From contig JACQGG010000162.1 of the NCBI GenBank assembly GCA_016199665.1, positions 1 through 14,496 on the forward strand: a stretch of DNA of 14,496 nt, written 5' to 3'. Under the pieces are notes generated by a model, which was given only the letters and a program-made list of their open reading frames with translations, was not told the origin of the DNA and did no database searches. The translations under genes and the position numbers were made by a program. Below are positions 1 to 8,373 of this stretch, one piece after another; within the stretch, counting starts at the first letter, position 1, and the number at the start of each line of letters is the position of its first letter. The stretch is from Acidobacteriota bacterium. GTDB lineage: Bacteria; Acidobacteriota; UBA6911; JACQSX01.

Positions 1-110
1 CCAGTTTTGTCGGGAAACTCCGTGAGCCCGGCGCCGTCTTCAACCAGGGCCTTAATCTCGAGCGCCCTCTCGCAGGCCGGTTGCCGTCTTAAGCGTTTTC
101 TTGACGCCAA
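1..110 (-). other. possible 5' end of a minus-strand gene, or gene remnant
   Basis: Read on the minus strand, the frame starting at a TTG (110-108) stays open to the window edge and contains a protein-like stretch ending VEDGAGLTEFPDKT. The only start codon in the open stretch is TTG and it has no Shine-Dalgarno sequence, so this may be a remnant rather than a true 5' end. The mirror frame on the + strand is also open from base 1 to a TGA at 175-177, but it is rich in Ser, Ala and Pro, which is typical of an antisense shadow. I recognise no family. Sequence left of the window would decide. Confidence 0.2.
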
Positions 111-128
111 CCAAGAGAGGCTTAGAAT
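101..128 (+). promoter_or_regulatory. candidate sigma70-type promoter for the methyltransferase
   Basis: TTGACG at 101-106 and TAGAAT at 123-128 each match five of six consensus bases and are separated by 16 bases. This would start transcription near 135 and give a leader of about 40 bases. The leader contains a perfect 5-bp hairpin, GGACT-GCG-AGTCC (142-154), which overlaps an AAGGA at 140-144. It also contains a six-codon reading frame from ATG 157 to TGA 177 that ends in an ATGA overlap with the methyltransferase start. The promoter is inferred from pattern only. Confidence 0.4.
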
Positions 129-173
129 TTTTAGATTTCAAGGACTGCGAGTCCCCATGAAAGCGAAAACGGG

Positions 174-1640
174 ATGAGTCAACTGAAACTTGAGCCTTTT
201 CGGTATCCGGTCAGTTTTGCGCCATTCCCCGCAACTCCCCTCGTGACGCCGACGAACGCAAAGCGGAGGATTCTATGGACAAGGTACGCTGACAGGCTCC
301 TTCTGAATCCAGAACTGACCCGAGCTCTGGTTTCCTTCCAGGCGAACAAATCGATGCCCTACTATCGGTGGCTTAAGTACAAGGAGGGATTTTCGGTTGA
401 CTTTGTGCGCTACATCCTGGGTCGTTTCAAACCGGAACATGCGGCCATCCGGGTTCTGGATCCTTTCGCGGGCGCTGGAACGACATTAACAGCGGCAGCC
501 GGAAGCGGTTGTCAAGCCACTGGAATTGAGTTGCTCCCGGTGGGAACCGCGGCAATTCGGGCTCGACTCGCCGCGGACAGGGTTGACATCGACGGGTTCG
601 AGAAGTGGCTTGTACGATTGCGCAGGTTTCAATTTGAGCCGCTGAAAACAAAGCCGTACCGCTTTCCCCATCTTCGCATTACAGAGAGGGCTTTTCCTCC
701 AGATACCGCGCGTGCGATCTCCGCCTATCAGAGGTTTCTAGGCAGGATTGATGACGAAGAAATCAGGTCGCTTTTTTGGTTTGCATGCATGGGCTGCCTT
801 GAGGACGTAAGCTACACACGCAAGGACGGCCAATATCTCCGCTGGGATTCTCGATCCGGGAAAAGCATGGGTTCCGGCTTCAACAAAGGCCCCATGCCTG
901 ATTTCAAGCAAGCAATCCTTGGCAGGCTGGAGGCGATGTTGCACGACATCCGCCACCGGAATGGCGGCAGGTTGTCGCGCAGGGTCCATATCGTTGAGGG
1001 CTCCTGTCTTGGGGAACTGCCGCGTCTCAAAAAGCAATCATTCGATCTGGTCATTACGTCGCCGCCTTACTGCAATCGCTATGACTACACTCGAACGTAC
1101 GCCCTGGAGCTGGCGTTTCTCGGCTACGATGAGGCCGCGGTCGCAGCCCTTCGGCAATCCCTCTTGTCTGCTACCGTTGAGAACAAGGCCAAACGAGAGA
1201 ACCTCAGAGATCAGTACTGCCGTCTCCAACGTCACGAGTTTTACGGTCGAGCGGTTGCCAACTTCGATTGTGCTGAGGGGCTGCATGAGGTACTGGGATT
1301 GTTATACGCAGCAAGGAATCGGGGCGAACTCAATAATAACAACATCCCCGTCATGGTCGAAAATTACTTCTTCGAAATGAACATCGTGATCCACGAATTG
1401 GCCAGGGTCTTGACCCCCGGGGGGCACATGGTGATGGTCAATGATAATGTCCAGTACCACGGAGAAGAAATCCCACTTGACCTGATCCTCTCCGACTTTG
1501 CCGCCGCTGCGGGTCTGTCGGTTGATGCCATCTGGGTTTTACCGCGCGGCAAGGGGAACAGCAGCCAGCAAATGGGGGCTCACGGCCGGAACGAGATTCG
1601 GAAGTGTGTCTACGTCTGGGGTAAGCCCCGGATGACCTAG
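174..1640 (+). CDS. site-specific DNA methyltransferase (SPPY type, probable N4-cytosine or N6-adenine amino-methylase)
   Basis: This protein probably transfers a methyl group from S-adenosylmethionine to an exocyclic amino group of a base in DNA. The SAM-binding motif I is DPFAGAGTT (residues 96-104), followed by an acidic motif II, GIELLP, with Glu119. The catalytic motif IV is TSPPY (295-299). Among amino-methyltransferases SPPY is most typical of N4-cytosine enzymes, but base specificity is not certain. Motif I precedes motif IV by about 190 residues, so a target-recognition region may lie between them (about 150-280). The N-terminal part has a conserved-looking YRWLKYKEGFS segment (64-74). 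There is no signal peptide, so it should act in the cytoplasm. The ATG lacks a clear Shine-Dalgarno sequence and overlaps the stop of a micro-ORF. No restriction endonuclease gene is visible beside it, so it looks like an orphan methylase or half of a system cut by the window edge. Its base composition is more A+T-rich than the downstream genes, which hints at transfer. Confidence 0.85.
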   Translation: MSQLKLEPFRYPVSFAPFPATPLVTPTNAKRRILWTRYADRLLLNPELTRALVSFQANKSMPYYRWLKYKEGFSVDFVRYILGRFKPEHAAIRVLDPFAGAGTTLTAAAGSGCQATGIELLPVGTAAIRARLAADRVDIDGFEKWLVRLRRFQFEPLKTKPYRFPHLRITERAFPPDTARAISAYQRFLGRIDDEEIRSLFWFACMGCLEDVSYTRKDGQYLRWDSRSGKSMGSGFNKGPMPDFKQAILGRLEAMLHDIRHRNGGRLSRRVHIVEGSCLGELPRLKKQSFDLVITSPPYCNRYDYTRTYALELAFLGYDEAAVAALRQSLLSATVENKAKRENLRDQYCRLQRHEFYGRAVANFDCAEGLHEVLGLLYAARNRGELNNNNIPVMVENYFFEMNIVIHELARVLTPGGHMVMVNDNVQYHGEEIPLDLILSDFAAAAGLSVDAIWVLPRGKGNSSQQMGAHGRNEIRKCVYVWGKPRMT

Positions 1641-1779
1641 GGTCCCTGCTGCCTCACCACTCACATCGGGTGCCGCTACCATCGGCAAGTCAGGCCACAA
1701 ACTCCTTCGCCCGCGTCGCCCGAAAGTCGTTAGAGTCTGAGCGCTTTCATGGTATTTTAAGCGTTCCAAAAAGGTTGAT
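1641..1779. other. intergenic spacer between methyltransferase and FG-GAP operon
   Basis: No gene or RNA was recognised here. A short inverted repeat, TGCCG/CGGCA (1671-1687), has no T-run and is not a convincing terminator. A weak promoter-like pair, TTAGAG (1730-1735) and TATTTT (1753-1758) with 17 bases between, could serve the downstream operon, but the -35 match is poor. AAGG at 1771-1774 is the likely ribosome binding site for the next gene. Because the operon must start somewhere after the methyltransferase, this spacer is the most plausible place for its promoter. Confidence 0.3.
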
Positions 1780-4137
1780 TTGCCAGCAGTGATGCGAAAA
1801 CAAAGCAACCCGTTCATTGTCAGTTGCATATTGGCTCCGGTGGTTCTCTTTTTTGGGAGCTACTACGTCATGGATCAGGTCGATGAACGGGCCGAGCGAT
1901 TTTTCAACACCGGCAAAACGCTCGTTGAAACTTTGCAGCGTATGGCAAAGGCCGTGCAGTCGCGCGACCTGGCTGCCCTGGAGCGCTTTTATGCTCCCGA
2001 TTTTCGCGGAAGTTCTCTCGGCATGGAACGTCTCGAGCCGGCCGGCGAAAATGACGGGGTGCAGGACCTGCGGTTTGCCTCCGACGGAGCGACGCAGGAT
2101 CGCGCCGCGGCGTTGTCCGGCTGGCGTGCTTACCTGGAGGGGCTTGATTCAATTGAAGAAGTCAGAATGCACATTCACCGCCTGGAGCAATGGAGTGCCG
2201 CAGACCAATGGAGCGCCACGGTGCGGTTCGAGCTGATCGGCAAGCCGCGCGACTCGCTTCGGGCGGGCATTGACCGCGCTTTCTTTCGGATGAGATTCCA
2301 ACCTGGCCGCCCCGACCCGCGCCTCCAGGAGGCTTCCCTGGTGGAAGGCAACCGCCTGGTCAGCGACATCGCGCAGTTTGAGAGCGTCGGGCCGGCGGCG
2401 GGCATCGCTTTCCGCAGTCGTTATTATCCGGCGTTTCTCAGCCAGCCTCTGAAGTTCGGCATGATTCGCTACGGGCCAGGCGGCATCAGCGCGGTGGATT
2501 TCGATAACGACGGTTTCTATGACCTGTTCATCCCCGACGGAGTCGAGTCCAAACTGTTTCGCAATCGCGGCGACGGAACGTTCGAGGACGCCACGGCGCG
2601 AGCCGGCCTGAGCGGCCTGGACGGGGTCAGCGTGGGAGTGTTCGCCGACTACGATAACGACGGCCATAAGGATTTGTTCGTCAGCCGCACCTTCCGGCCC
2701 AATCAACTGTTCCACGGCAACGGCGACGGCACATTCACCGACGTAACGTGGAAGTCGGGGATCGGGGATGACTGCTGCACCACGGTGGCATCCTGGGCCG
2801 ACTACGACAGTGACGGGAGGCTGGACCTGTATGTGGGCCGTTACCTGGACCCGCGCAGGGATATCCCCACCACCTTTTACGCGCGCAACGGCGAGCCCAA
2901 TCAGTTGTATCGCAACAATGGGGACGGGACGTTCACCAATGTCACCGCCAAGGCGGGGGTGGGCGATACAGGCCTGTGCCTCGGTTCAGCCTGGGGCGAC
3001 TATGACGACGACGGGCGCCCCGACCTTTACGTGGTCAACGACTTCGGCCGCAGTTCCCTGTTCCACAACAATGGAGACGGCACGTTTACCGACGTGACGG
3101 TGCAATCCAACACGCTGGCCTACGGGGCGGGCATGAATGCCTCTTTCGCCGATTACGACAACGACGGAAAGCTGGACATCTACACCACCGACATCCTTTC
3201 CGAGCACGCCTGGTTTGCCGAAGAGCCCACCGTGAGCGTCTATATGCTCAACAGCCTGCGGCAGGCCGTCTGGCGCACCGACATGCCGCTGTACTGGCAG
3301 ATTTTTCGGCAGTCCGGCTTCGGATTCATCCAGGTGTTTCAGGAGATGGCTTCGGGAAATCACCTGCTGCGCAACATCGGCGGCGGCCGGTTCGAGCTGG
3401 TTTCGGAGAAGGCCCGCGCCAACCCTCCGGGCTGGTTTTGGGGCGCGTCTTTCGCCGATTTTGACAACGACGGCTGGCAGGACATCTATGCCGCCGACGG
3501 CTGGGTTTACAACGACCGGGGGACGGAGATCGAGCTGGATTTTCTGCACAACGTTGTTTCCAGGCAGCGGGAATACAAAACCGGGATCTTTTTTGATCCG
3601 AAGTATTTCGGCGGGCTCTCCTGGCACGGCTGGGAGCGGAACCGGCTGCTTCGCAATAAAGGCGATGGAACGTTCGTGGAGATCGGCCGCCCTTCCGGCG
3701 CCGATCTGCTCACCAACAGCCGGGGCGTTGCCGTGGCAGACTTTTGGAATCGGGGGGTGCTCGATATTGCCGTCTCCGCCTCTGACGATCATCATGCCTT
3801 GCTGAGGAACCAGATTGGCTCAAGGCGGAACTGGCTGGCGGTGGAACTGGTCGGTACGGCCTCCAACCGCGATGCGGTCGGCGCCCGTGTTACCCTCCGC
3901 GTCGGGGAAAAACAGCAGATGCGGGAAGTCGTGCTGGGGGATGGCTACGGGTCGCAGAATTCGCTTCGGCTTTACTTCGGCCTGGACCGGGTCCTCTCGG
4001 TCGATGAAATGGCCGTCCGGTGGCCCGGCGCCGGCGCCGTTCAGAAATTCCAGAATGTAGCCGCCAATCGAATCGTGGAAGTCACCGAAGGAAAGCAAGA
4101 ACTGGGCGAAAAACATTATACGGTCCGCTCCCAATGA
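1780..4137 (+). CDS. membrane-anchored FG-GAP/VCBS repeat protein with ASPIC/UnbV domain (CRTAC1-like)
   Basis: Probable exported beta-propeller protein of unknown ligand. One hydrophobic segment (about residues 11-31) without an obvious cleavage site suggests an N-terminal membrane anchor. Residues about 40-200 resemble an NTF2/SnoaL-like fold (SRDLAALERFYAPDF near 61-75); this assignment is tentative. Six canonical FG-GAP calcium-loop motifs follow at 240 (DFDNDG), 290, 341, 407, 458 and 560. A seventh at 654 is degenerate (DFWNRG). Most are followed by GDGTF-type turns. Residues about 683-770 are an ASPIC/UnbV domain with the NRDAVGARV signature at 696. The TTG start at 1780 is chosen because AAGG lies 5 bases upstream; ATG 1792 is an alternative that removes four residues and keeps the anchor. 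The stop overlaps the next start (ATGA), indicating translational coupling. It is the first gene of the five-gene block. Family membership is strong, but molecular function is unknown. Confidence 0.9.
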   Translation: MPAVMRKQSNPFIVSCILAPVVLFFGSYYVMDQVDERAERFFNTGKTLVETLQRMAKAVQSRDLAALERFYAPDFRGSSLGMERLEPAGENDGVQDLRFASDGATQDRAAALSGWRAYLEGLDSIEEVRMHIHRLEQWSAADQWSATVRFELIGKPRDSLRAGIDRAFFRMRFQPGRPDPRLQEASLVEGNRLVSDIAQFESVGPAAGIAFRSRYYPAFLSQPLKFGMIRYGPGGISAVDFDNDGFYDLFIPDGVESKLFRNRGDGTFEDATARAGLSGLDGVSVGVFADYDNDGHKDLFVSRTFRPNQLFHGNGDGTFTDVTWKSGIGDDCCTTVASWADYDSDGRLDLYVGRYLDPRRDIPTTFYARNGEPNQLYRNNGDGTFTNVTAKAGVGDTGLCLGSAWGDYDDDGRPDLYVVNDFGRSSLFHNNGDGTFTDVTVQSNTLAYGAGMNASFADYDNDGKLDIYTTDILSEHAWFAEEPTVSVYMLNSLRQAVWRTDMPLYWQIFRQSGFGFIQVFQEMASGNHLLRNIGGGRFELVSEKARANPPGWFWGASFADFDNDGWQDIYAADGWVYNDRGTEIELDFLHNVVSRQREYKTGIFFDPKYFGGLSWHGWERNRLLRNKGDGTFVEIGRPSGADLLTNSRGVAVADFWNRGVLDIAVSASDDHHALLRNQIGSRRNWLAVELVGTASNRDAVGARVTLRVGEKQQMREVVLGDGYGSQNSLRLYFGLDRVLSVDEMAVRWPGAGAVQKFQNVAANRIVEVTEGKQELGEKHYTVRSQ

Positions 4138-5864
4138 GAATCTCAGTCGCGGTGTTTTGTGCGGGGCTTGTGATGGCTGCCAGTGGATCGGATGCCGTAG
4201 ATCGGGGGTTTGAAGATGTCACCCAGACGGCAGGCATCGCCCACAAGCACACCAACCGCTCCTTCAAGAACGCTTACGCGGCCATCATGGAGGGGTACAC
4301 GGCGCTGGGAGCGGCGGCGGCGGTGGCCGACTTCAACGGCGACGGCCTGGACGACCTTTTCGTCACCGATTCCCAGGAAAGCGGAAAGAACCGGCTGTAC
4401 CGCAACAACGGCGACTTCACCTTCAGCGACGTAGCCGAGCGCGCGGGAGTCGCCAACGGCAACGACGCGGAAAATGCGTCCTCCGACGCCCTCTGGTTTG
4501 ACTACGACAATGACGGCCACCCGGACCTGCTGGTGCTTCGCTTCGGACACAACCAGTTGTTCCACAACCTCGGCAACGGCGCCTTCCGCGACGTGACGCG
4601 GCGGGCCGGCCTGGACCGCAGCATGAACGCCATTGCCGCCGTTGCTTTCGACTACGATCGCGACGGCTGGCTGGATCTTTTCATTGGCAGCTACTTCCAG
4701 CCGGTCAACCTGTTCCGCCCGGCGACGCCCCGTTTTTTTCCGGAGAATTTCGAGACGGCCAACAACGGCGGAGGCGTCACGCTGTTTCACAACAGCGGCA
4801 ACGGGAGCTTTACGGACGCAACGGAGAAGGCGGGCCTCAAGACAAGCGGGTGGACGTTGGACCTGGGCCACGCAGACGCCGACAATGACGGCGACGACGA
4901 TTTGTACGTGGCCTGCGATTTCGGGACCGATCGTTTCTTTGTCAATAACGGCGACGGAACCTTCTCCGATATGACCGAGAAAGCGATCGGCATCGATACG
5001 AAGAAGGGAATGAATGTCGACTGGGGTGATTACGACGGGGATGGGTTTCTGGACGTTTACGTTACCAATATTACCGACGACTACATGCGCGAAGGGAACT
5101 TCCTGTGGCACAACAACGGGAACCTCTCCTTCTCCGACGTCTCGCGGGAGACCGGCACCTACGACAGCGGCTGGGGCTGGGCGGGCAAATTCCTGGATTA
5201 CGACAACGACGGGTGGCTGGACCTTTACGTGGTCAACGGCTGGGTCTCCGCCGGAAAAGAGAACTACGTTCCCGATATCTTTGAGATGATCGTCCGGCCG
5301 GGGGTGGACCTCGCCGACGCGCGCAACTGGCCTCCCATGGGGAACAAGAGCCTGAGCGGGTACCAGAAGAAGAAGCTGTTTCATAATGAACAGGGCCAGA
5401 TTTTTACGGAACAGGCGGCCCGTCACGGTCTGGATTCGGTCCGCGACGGGCGCGGCATTGCCGTCGCCGACTTTGACAATGACGGGCGACTCGACCTTTT
5501 CGTGACCAACGCGAACTCAGAACCGTTTCTCTACCGCAATACGCTGCCCGCAGGGAGTCACTGGGTGGAGTTTCTGCTTCAGGGCGCCAAGTCAAACCGG
5601 GAGGCGGTGGGAGCTCAAGTTCGCCTCACCGCGGCGGGACGCACGCGCTTGAGCTTTGTAAACGCCGGCAATGGATTCGCGTCCCAGAGCACCCGCCGCG
5701 TCCACTTCGGTCTGGGAAGCGGCAAGACGATTGAGAGCGTCGAGATTCGGTGGCCTTCCGGCGCCCGGCAGCTCTTCAGGCAGTTGCAGCCGGACCGGAT
5801 CTACAGAATCGCAGAAGGAAGCGCCGCCGCCCGGCATTTCACTGCTAAAGGTGTGAAGAAATGA
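4134..5864 (+). CDS. secreted FG-GAP/VCBS repeat protein with ASPIC/UnbV domain (CRTAC1-like)
   Basis: 576-residue exported protein with a signal peptide at about residues 1-22 (MRISVAVFCAGLVMAASG). Seven FG-GAP calcium-loop motifs lie at residues 66 (DFNGDG), 123, 173, 248 (DADNDG), 299, 355 and 446. The C-terminal ASPIC/UnbV domain is at about 475-560, with SNREAVGAQV at 487 and HFGLGSG at 524. The start at 4134 is chosen over an in-frame ATG at 4020 because the upstream extension is Arg-rich, overlaps the previous gene and lacks a signal peptide. From 4134 a clear signal sequence begins, in an ATGA overlap with the preceding stop. No Shine-Dalgarno sequence lies close to the ATG, so coupling to the upstream gene probably drives translation. 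It is a close paralogue of the gene at 6625-8373: both share the order GGGVTL, GWTLD, DTKKGMN, YVTNITD and QKKKLF. It is probably periplasmic or extracellular and binds calcium. Ligand and role are unknown. Confidence 0.92.
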   Translation: MRISVAVFCAGLVMAASGSDAVDRGFEDVTQTAGIAHKHTNRSFKNAYAAIMEGYTALGAAAAVADFNGDGLDDLFVTDSQESGKNRLYRNNGDFTFSDVAERAGVANGNDAENASSDALWFDYDNDGHPDLLVLRFGHNQLFHNLGNGAFRDVTRRAGLDRSMNAIAAVAFDYDRDGWLDLFIGSYFQPVNLFRPATPRFFPENFETANNGGGVTLFHNSGNGSFTDATEKAGLKTSGWTLDLGHADADNDGDDDLYVACDFGTDRFFVNNGDGTFSDMTEKAIGIDTKKGMNVDWGDYDGDGFLDVYVTNITDDYMREGNFLWHNNGNLSFSDVSRETGTYDSGWGWAGKFLDYDNDGWLDLYVVNGWVSAGKENYVPDIFEMIVRPGVDLADARNWPPMGNKSLSGYQKKKLFHNEQGQIFTEQAARHGLDSVRDGRGIAVADFDNDGRLDLFVTNANSEPFLYRNTLPAGSHWVEFLLQGAKSNREAVGAQVRLTAAGRTRLSFVNAGNGFASQSTRRVHFGLGSGKTIESVEIRWPSGARQLFRQLQPDRIYRIAEGSAAARHFTAKGVKK

Positions 5865-6625
5865 GTAGACTGAATGCTTTTCTGCTTCTGATTTTGTTCA
5901 CCGCCTCCTCCGGGACGGCAAGAGGCGTAGAGCCAACCGCAGCCGACAACCACTACCGTGAAGCGATCAAGGCAGTCTCCGCCAAAGACTACACGACCGC
6001 TCTCACTGAGTTTGAGCTGGCGCTGGACATCGATCCTGACAATCTTCGCTTTGCCAGCGATTACCGGCAGGCGGTTATTCTGGCCAAACAATACGATCGG
6101 TGTCTTGGCTTCTTCGAAAAGCTTGTGACTGCCGCCCCTGCCGCGTCCAACGCTTACCTCAACTACGGTTTCGCATACGTCGACAAGATTCCCGACGCCG
6201 GAGCCATTACCCAGGTGATTCTGGCCAACAAGTCGCTGTCGCTTTTTTCCAGGTCGATTGAGCTCAAGCCGAGCTGGATCGCCTACTACACGCGCGGCAA
6301 CAGCTCCCTGTTCTGGCCCAAGATTTTTGGCCGCACGCCTCTGGGCGTGGCCGATCTGGAGGAAGCGATGAAACTGCAGAAGACGGAGAACAAGCGAGGC
6401 TTCCATGTGCGCGCTTACATCGCCCTGGGCGACGGCTACTGGAAGATGGGCGAGTTGGACAAGGCCCGGACCCTTTGGCGCGAAGGACTCGCCCAGTTCC
6501 CCGGCACTTCGCCGCTGGTCGAGCGCCTCGCCGTGGAGGGAGACCCGCTAAAGGCGCTGATCGACGGCATGTACGATCCGAACAAACGCGTGGATACCAA
6601 CTTGCACGAACTCTGGACAGACTGA
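5861..6625 (+). CDS. secreted TPR-like protein
   Basis: 254-residue protein with a signal peptide (MSRLNAFLLLILFTASSG; about residues 1-22) followed by helical TPR-like repeats. The clearest are NHYREAIKAVSAKDYTTALT (30-49) continuing to LDIDPD (55-60), and YIALGDGYWKMGELDKARTL (186-205) continuing to FPGTSP (213-218). A middle unit at about 122-155 (SRSIELKPSWIAYYTRGN) is looser. TPRs are protein-protein interaction modules, so it probably acts in the periplasm or at the surface as a partner or scaffold. Its placement between two FG-GAP/UnbV genes, with a 4-base overlap on one side (ATGA) and a 1-base overlap on the other (TGATG), points to those proteins as partners. AAAGG at 5847-5851 lies 9 bases from the ATG and supports this start. 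The downstream 1092-residue protein fuses a TPR region to FG-GAP repeats, which supports the same link. No enzymatic motif is visible. Confidence 0.82.
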   Translation: MSRLNAFLLLILFTASSGTARGVEPTAADNHYREAIKAVSAKDYTTALTEFELALDIDPDNLRFASDYRQAVILAKQYDRCLGFFEKLVTAAPAASNAYLNYGFAYVDKIPDAGAITQVILANKSLSLFSRSIELKPSWIAYYTRGNSSLFWPKIFGRTPLGVADLEEAMKLQKTENKRGFHVRAYIALGDGYWKMGELDKARTLWREGLAQFPGTSPLVERLAVEGDPLKALIDGMYDPNKRVDTNLHELWTD

Positions 6626-8373
6626 TGACCGTGGCCGCCTGTCTTTTTTTTGTCGCGCTCCTGGCGCCGTCGCTGCTGGCTCAGTCCGAGCCCGGGAGGC
6701 CGGCAAGACTCCGATTTGAAGAGATCAGCCAAAAAGCCGGCGTCAGCCACGTTCATCACATCCGCACTTTCAAGGGAAAGAAAGGCGACGTGCTGGGCAT
6801 GTTCACCTCCGGAGGCGCCTCGGTCGCCGTGACCGACTACGACGGCGATGGCTGGGACGATTTCTTTCTTACCGATTCACAAGAGGGAGAGGCCAACCGC
6901 CTGTACCGCAACCGGGGCAACGGGACCTTTGCCGATGTCACCCAGTCGGCGGGAGTTGGCGGAGGCAACGATGCCCGCTCCATCGTCGCCGATGCCCTCT
7001 GGTTTGATTACGACAACGACGGACGGGCCGATCTACTGGTGGTTCGTTTCGGTACACCCCTGCTCTATCACAACCAGGGCGGCGGGAACTTCAAAGACGT
7101 TTCCGCGACCTCGGGCTTGAACAAGTTCGGCAATACCGTCGCTGCGATCGCGTTTGATTATGATCGCGACGGTTACCTGGACCTGATGCTCGGCAATTAC
7201 TTCAAGTCTGAGAATCTGCTGGATCTCAAGACGCCTCATGTCCTGCCCAATGACCTGGACAACGCTGTCAACGGAGGCGGAGTCACCTTATGGCGCGGCG
7301 ACGGCCACGGCCGATTCACCGAGGTCACGGAAAAGGCCGGCTTTGCCCGGCACTCCGGCTGGACTCTGGACATTGGCCACGGCGACTTCGACAACGATGG
7401 CTTGCAGGACGTTTACCTGGCCTGCGACTACGGAACCGACCGCATCTTTTTCAACAACGGCGACGGCAGCTTCCGTGAGACGACCGAAAAAGCCCTCGGT
7501 TACGACACCAAAAAGGGCATGAACGCCGAAGCAGCCGATTATGACAACGACGGCTGGCTCGATATCTACGTCACCAACATCACCGACGAGTACATGAAGG
7601 AATGCAACATGCTCTGGCACAACAACCACGACGGCACGTTCACGGACCTGTCCAAGGAGACCGGCACCTGCGATACCTTGTGGGGATGGGGCGCCAAGTT
7701 CGGAGACTTTGACAACGACGCATGGCAGGATCTGTTTGCAGTCAACGGTCTCCGTTCCGCGGGCAAGGACAACTTTATTCCGGTGCTGGTCAACATGATC
7801 ATCACGCCCGGCATCGATTTTACCGACATCAACAACTGGCCTGACATCGGCGACATGAGCTGGAGCGGTTTCCAGAAGAAGAAGCTCTTCCTCAATCTGG
7901 GCGCCGATACGTTCAAAGAGATGTCCGCCGACGCAGGGGTGGACAACGACCTGGACGGCCGCGGCGTGGCGCTGGCGGATTTTGACAACGATGGTTTGCT
8001 CGATATTTTCCAGACCAATGCCAACCAGCGGGTGTTGCTCTATCATAATCAGAGCCCAAACCCGGGCCGCTGGGTTGGGTTGAAGCTGGTTGGAACAAAA
8101 TCCAACCGCGACGCCATTGGAACCCGCGTTACCCTTCGCGCCGGAAACCGGTCGCTCATCCGGGAGGTCAGCGGGGGCAACGGGTACTCGGCTCAAAGCT
8201 CGACCCGGCTGCACTTCGGCCTTGGCGCCGCCGACAGGATTGAATCGCTTGAAATACGCTGGCCGAGCGGCCTGGTCCAGAAGCTGGACGTGCCGCTGGA
8301 TCGCATTTCCTATATTAAGGAAGGGACCGGCATGATCGCGGCGCCCGCGGCTTCCGAAGGAACGCCGAAATGA
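6625..8373 (+). CDS. secreted FG-GAP/VCBS repeat protein with ASPIC/UnbV domain (CRTAC1-like), paralogue of the 4134 gene
   Basis: 582-residue exported protein with a signal peptide at about residues 1-20 (MTVAACLFFVALLAPSLLAQ). Calcium-loop motifs lie at residues 71 (DYDGDG), 128, 178, 254, 305 and 452. The loop at 361 reads DFDNDA, with the usual Gly replaced by Ala. The ASPIC/UnbV domain is at about 481-565, with SNRDAIGTRV at 493 and HFGLGAA at 530. The start at 6625 is preferred over an in-frame ATG at 6475 because the extension runs through the TPR gene, is Arg-rich, and would bury the signal peptide; 6625 overlaps the previous stop by one base. The protein matches the 4134 gene along its whole length, so the two are a tandem duplication now separated by the TPR gene. 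AAGGA near the 3' end (8357-8361) is the Shine-Dalgarno sequence of a following micro-ORF. Ligand and role are unknown. Confidence 0.92.
   Translation: MTVAACLFFVALLAPSLLAQSEPGRPARLRFEEISQKAGVSHVHHIRTFKGKKGDVLGMFTSGGASVAVTDYDGDGWDDFFLTDSQEGEANRLYRNRGNGTFADVTQSAGVGGGNDARSIVADALWFDYDNDGRADLLVVRFGTPLLYHNQGGGNFKDVSATSGLNKFGNTVAAIAFDYDRDGYLDLMLGNYFKSENLLDLKTPHVLPNDLDNAVNGGGVTLWRGDGHGRFTEVTEKAGFARHSGWTLDIGHGDFDNDGLQDVYLACDYGTDRIFFNNGDGSFRETTEKALGYDTKKGMNAEAADYDNDGWLDIYVTNITDEYMKECNMLWHNNHDGTFTDLSKETGTCDTLWGWGAKFGDFDNDAWQDLFAVNGLRSAGKDNFIPVLVNMIITPGIDFTDINNWPDIGDMSWSGFQKKKLFLNLGADTFKEMSADAGVDNDLDGRGVALADFDNDGLLDIFQTNANQRVLLYHNQSPNPGRWVGLKLVGTKSNRDAIGTRVTLRAGNRSLIREVSGGNGYSAQSSTRLHFGLGAADRIESLEIRWPSGLVQKLDVPLDRISYIKEGTGMIAAPAASEGTPK

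Noticed and set aside
1671..1687. Inverted repeat TGCCG/CGGCA as a terminator for the methyltransferase
   Set aside because: It has only a 5-bp stem and no following T-run.
4020..4133. N-terminal extension of the second FG-GAP gene from an upstream ATG
   Set aside because: The extension is Arg-rich, overlaps the UnbV coding region of the previous gene and buries the signal peptide that begins at 4134.
4143..5426. Long minus-strand open frame opposite the second FG-GAP gene (similar ones at 2986-3795, 7288-8544 and 9860-10849)
   Set aside because: The products are Val-rich low-complexity strings (AVVVV patterns), produced by reading the repeated GAC-AAC-GAC-GGC codons backwards. They have no ribosome site, and the + frames carry signal peptides and domains.
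6475..6624. N-terminal extension of the third FG-GAP gene
   Set aside because: It overlaps the TPR gene, is Arg-rich, and precedes a clear signal peptide starting at 6625.
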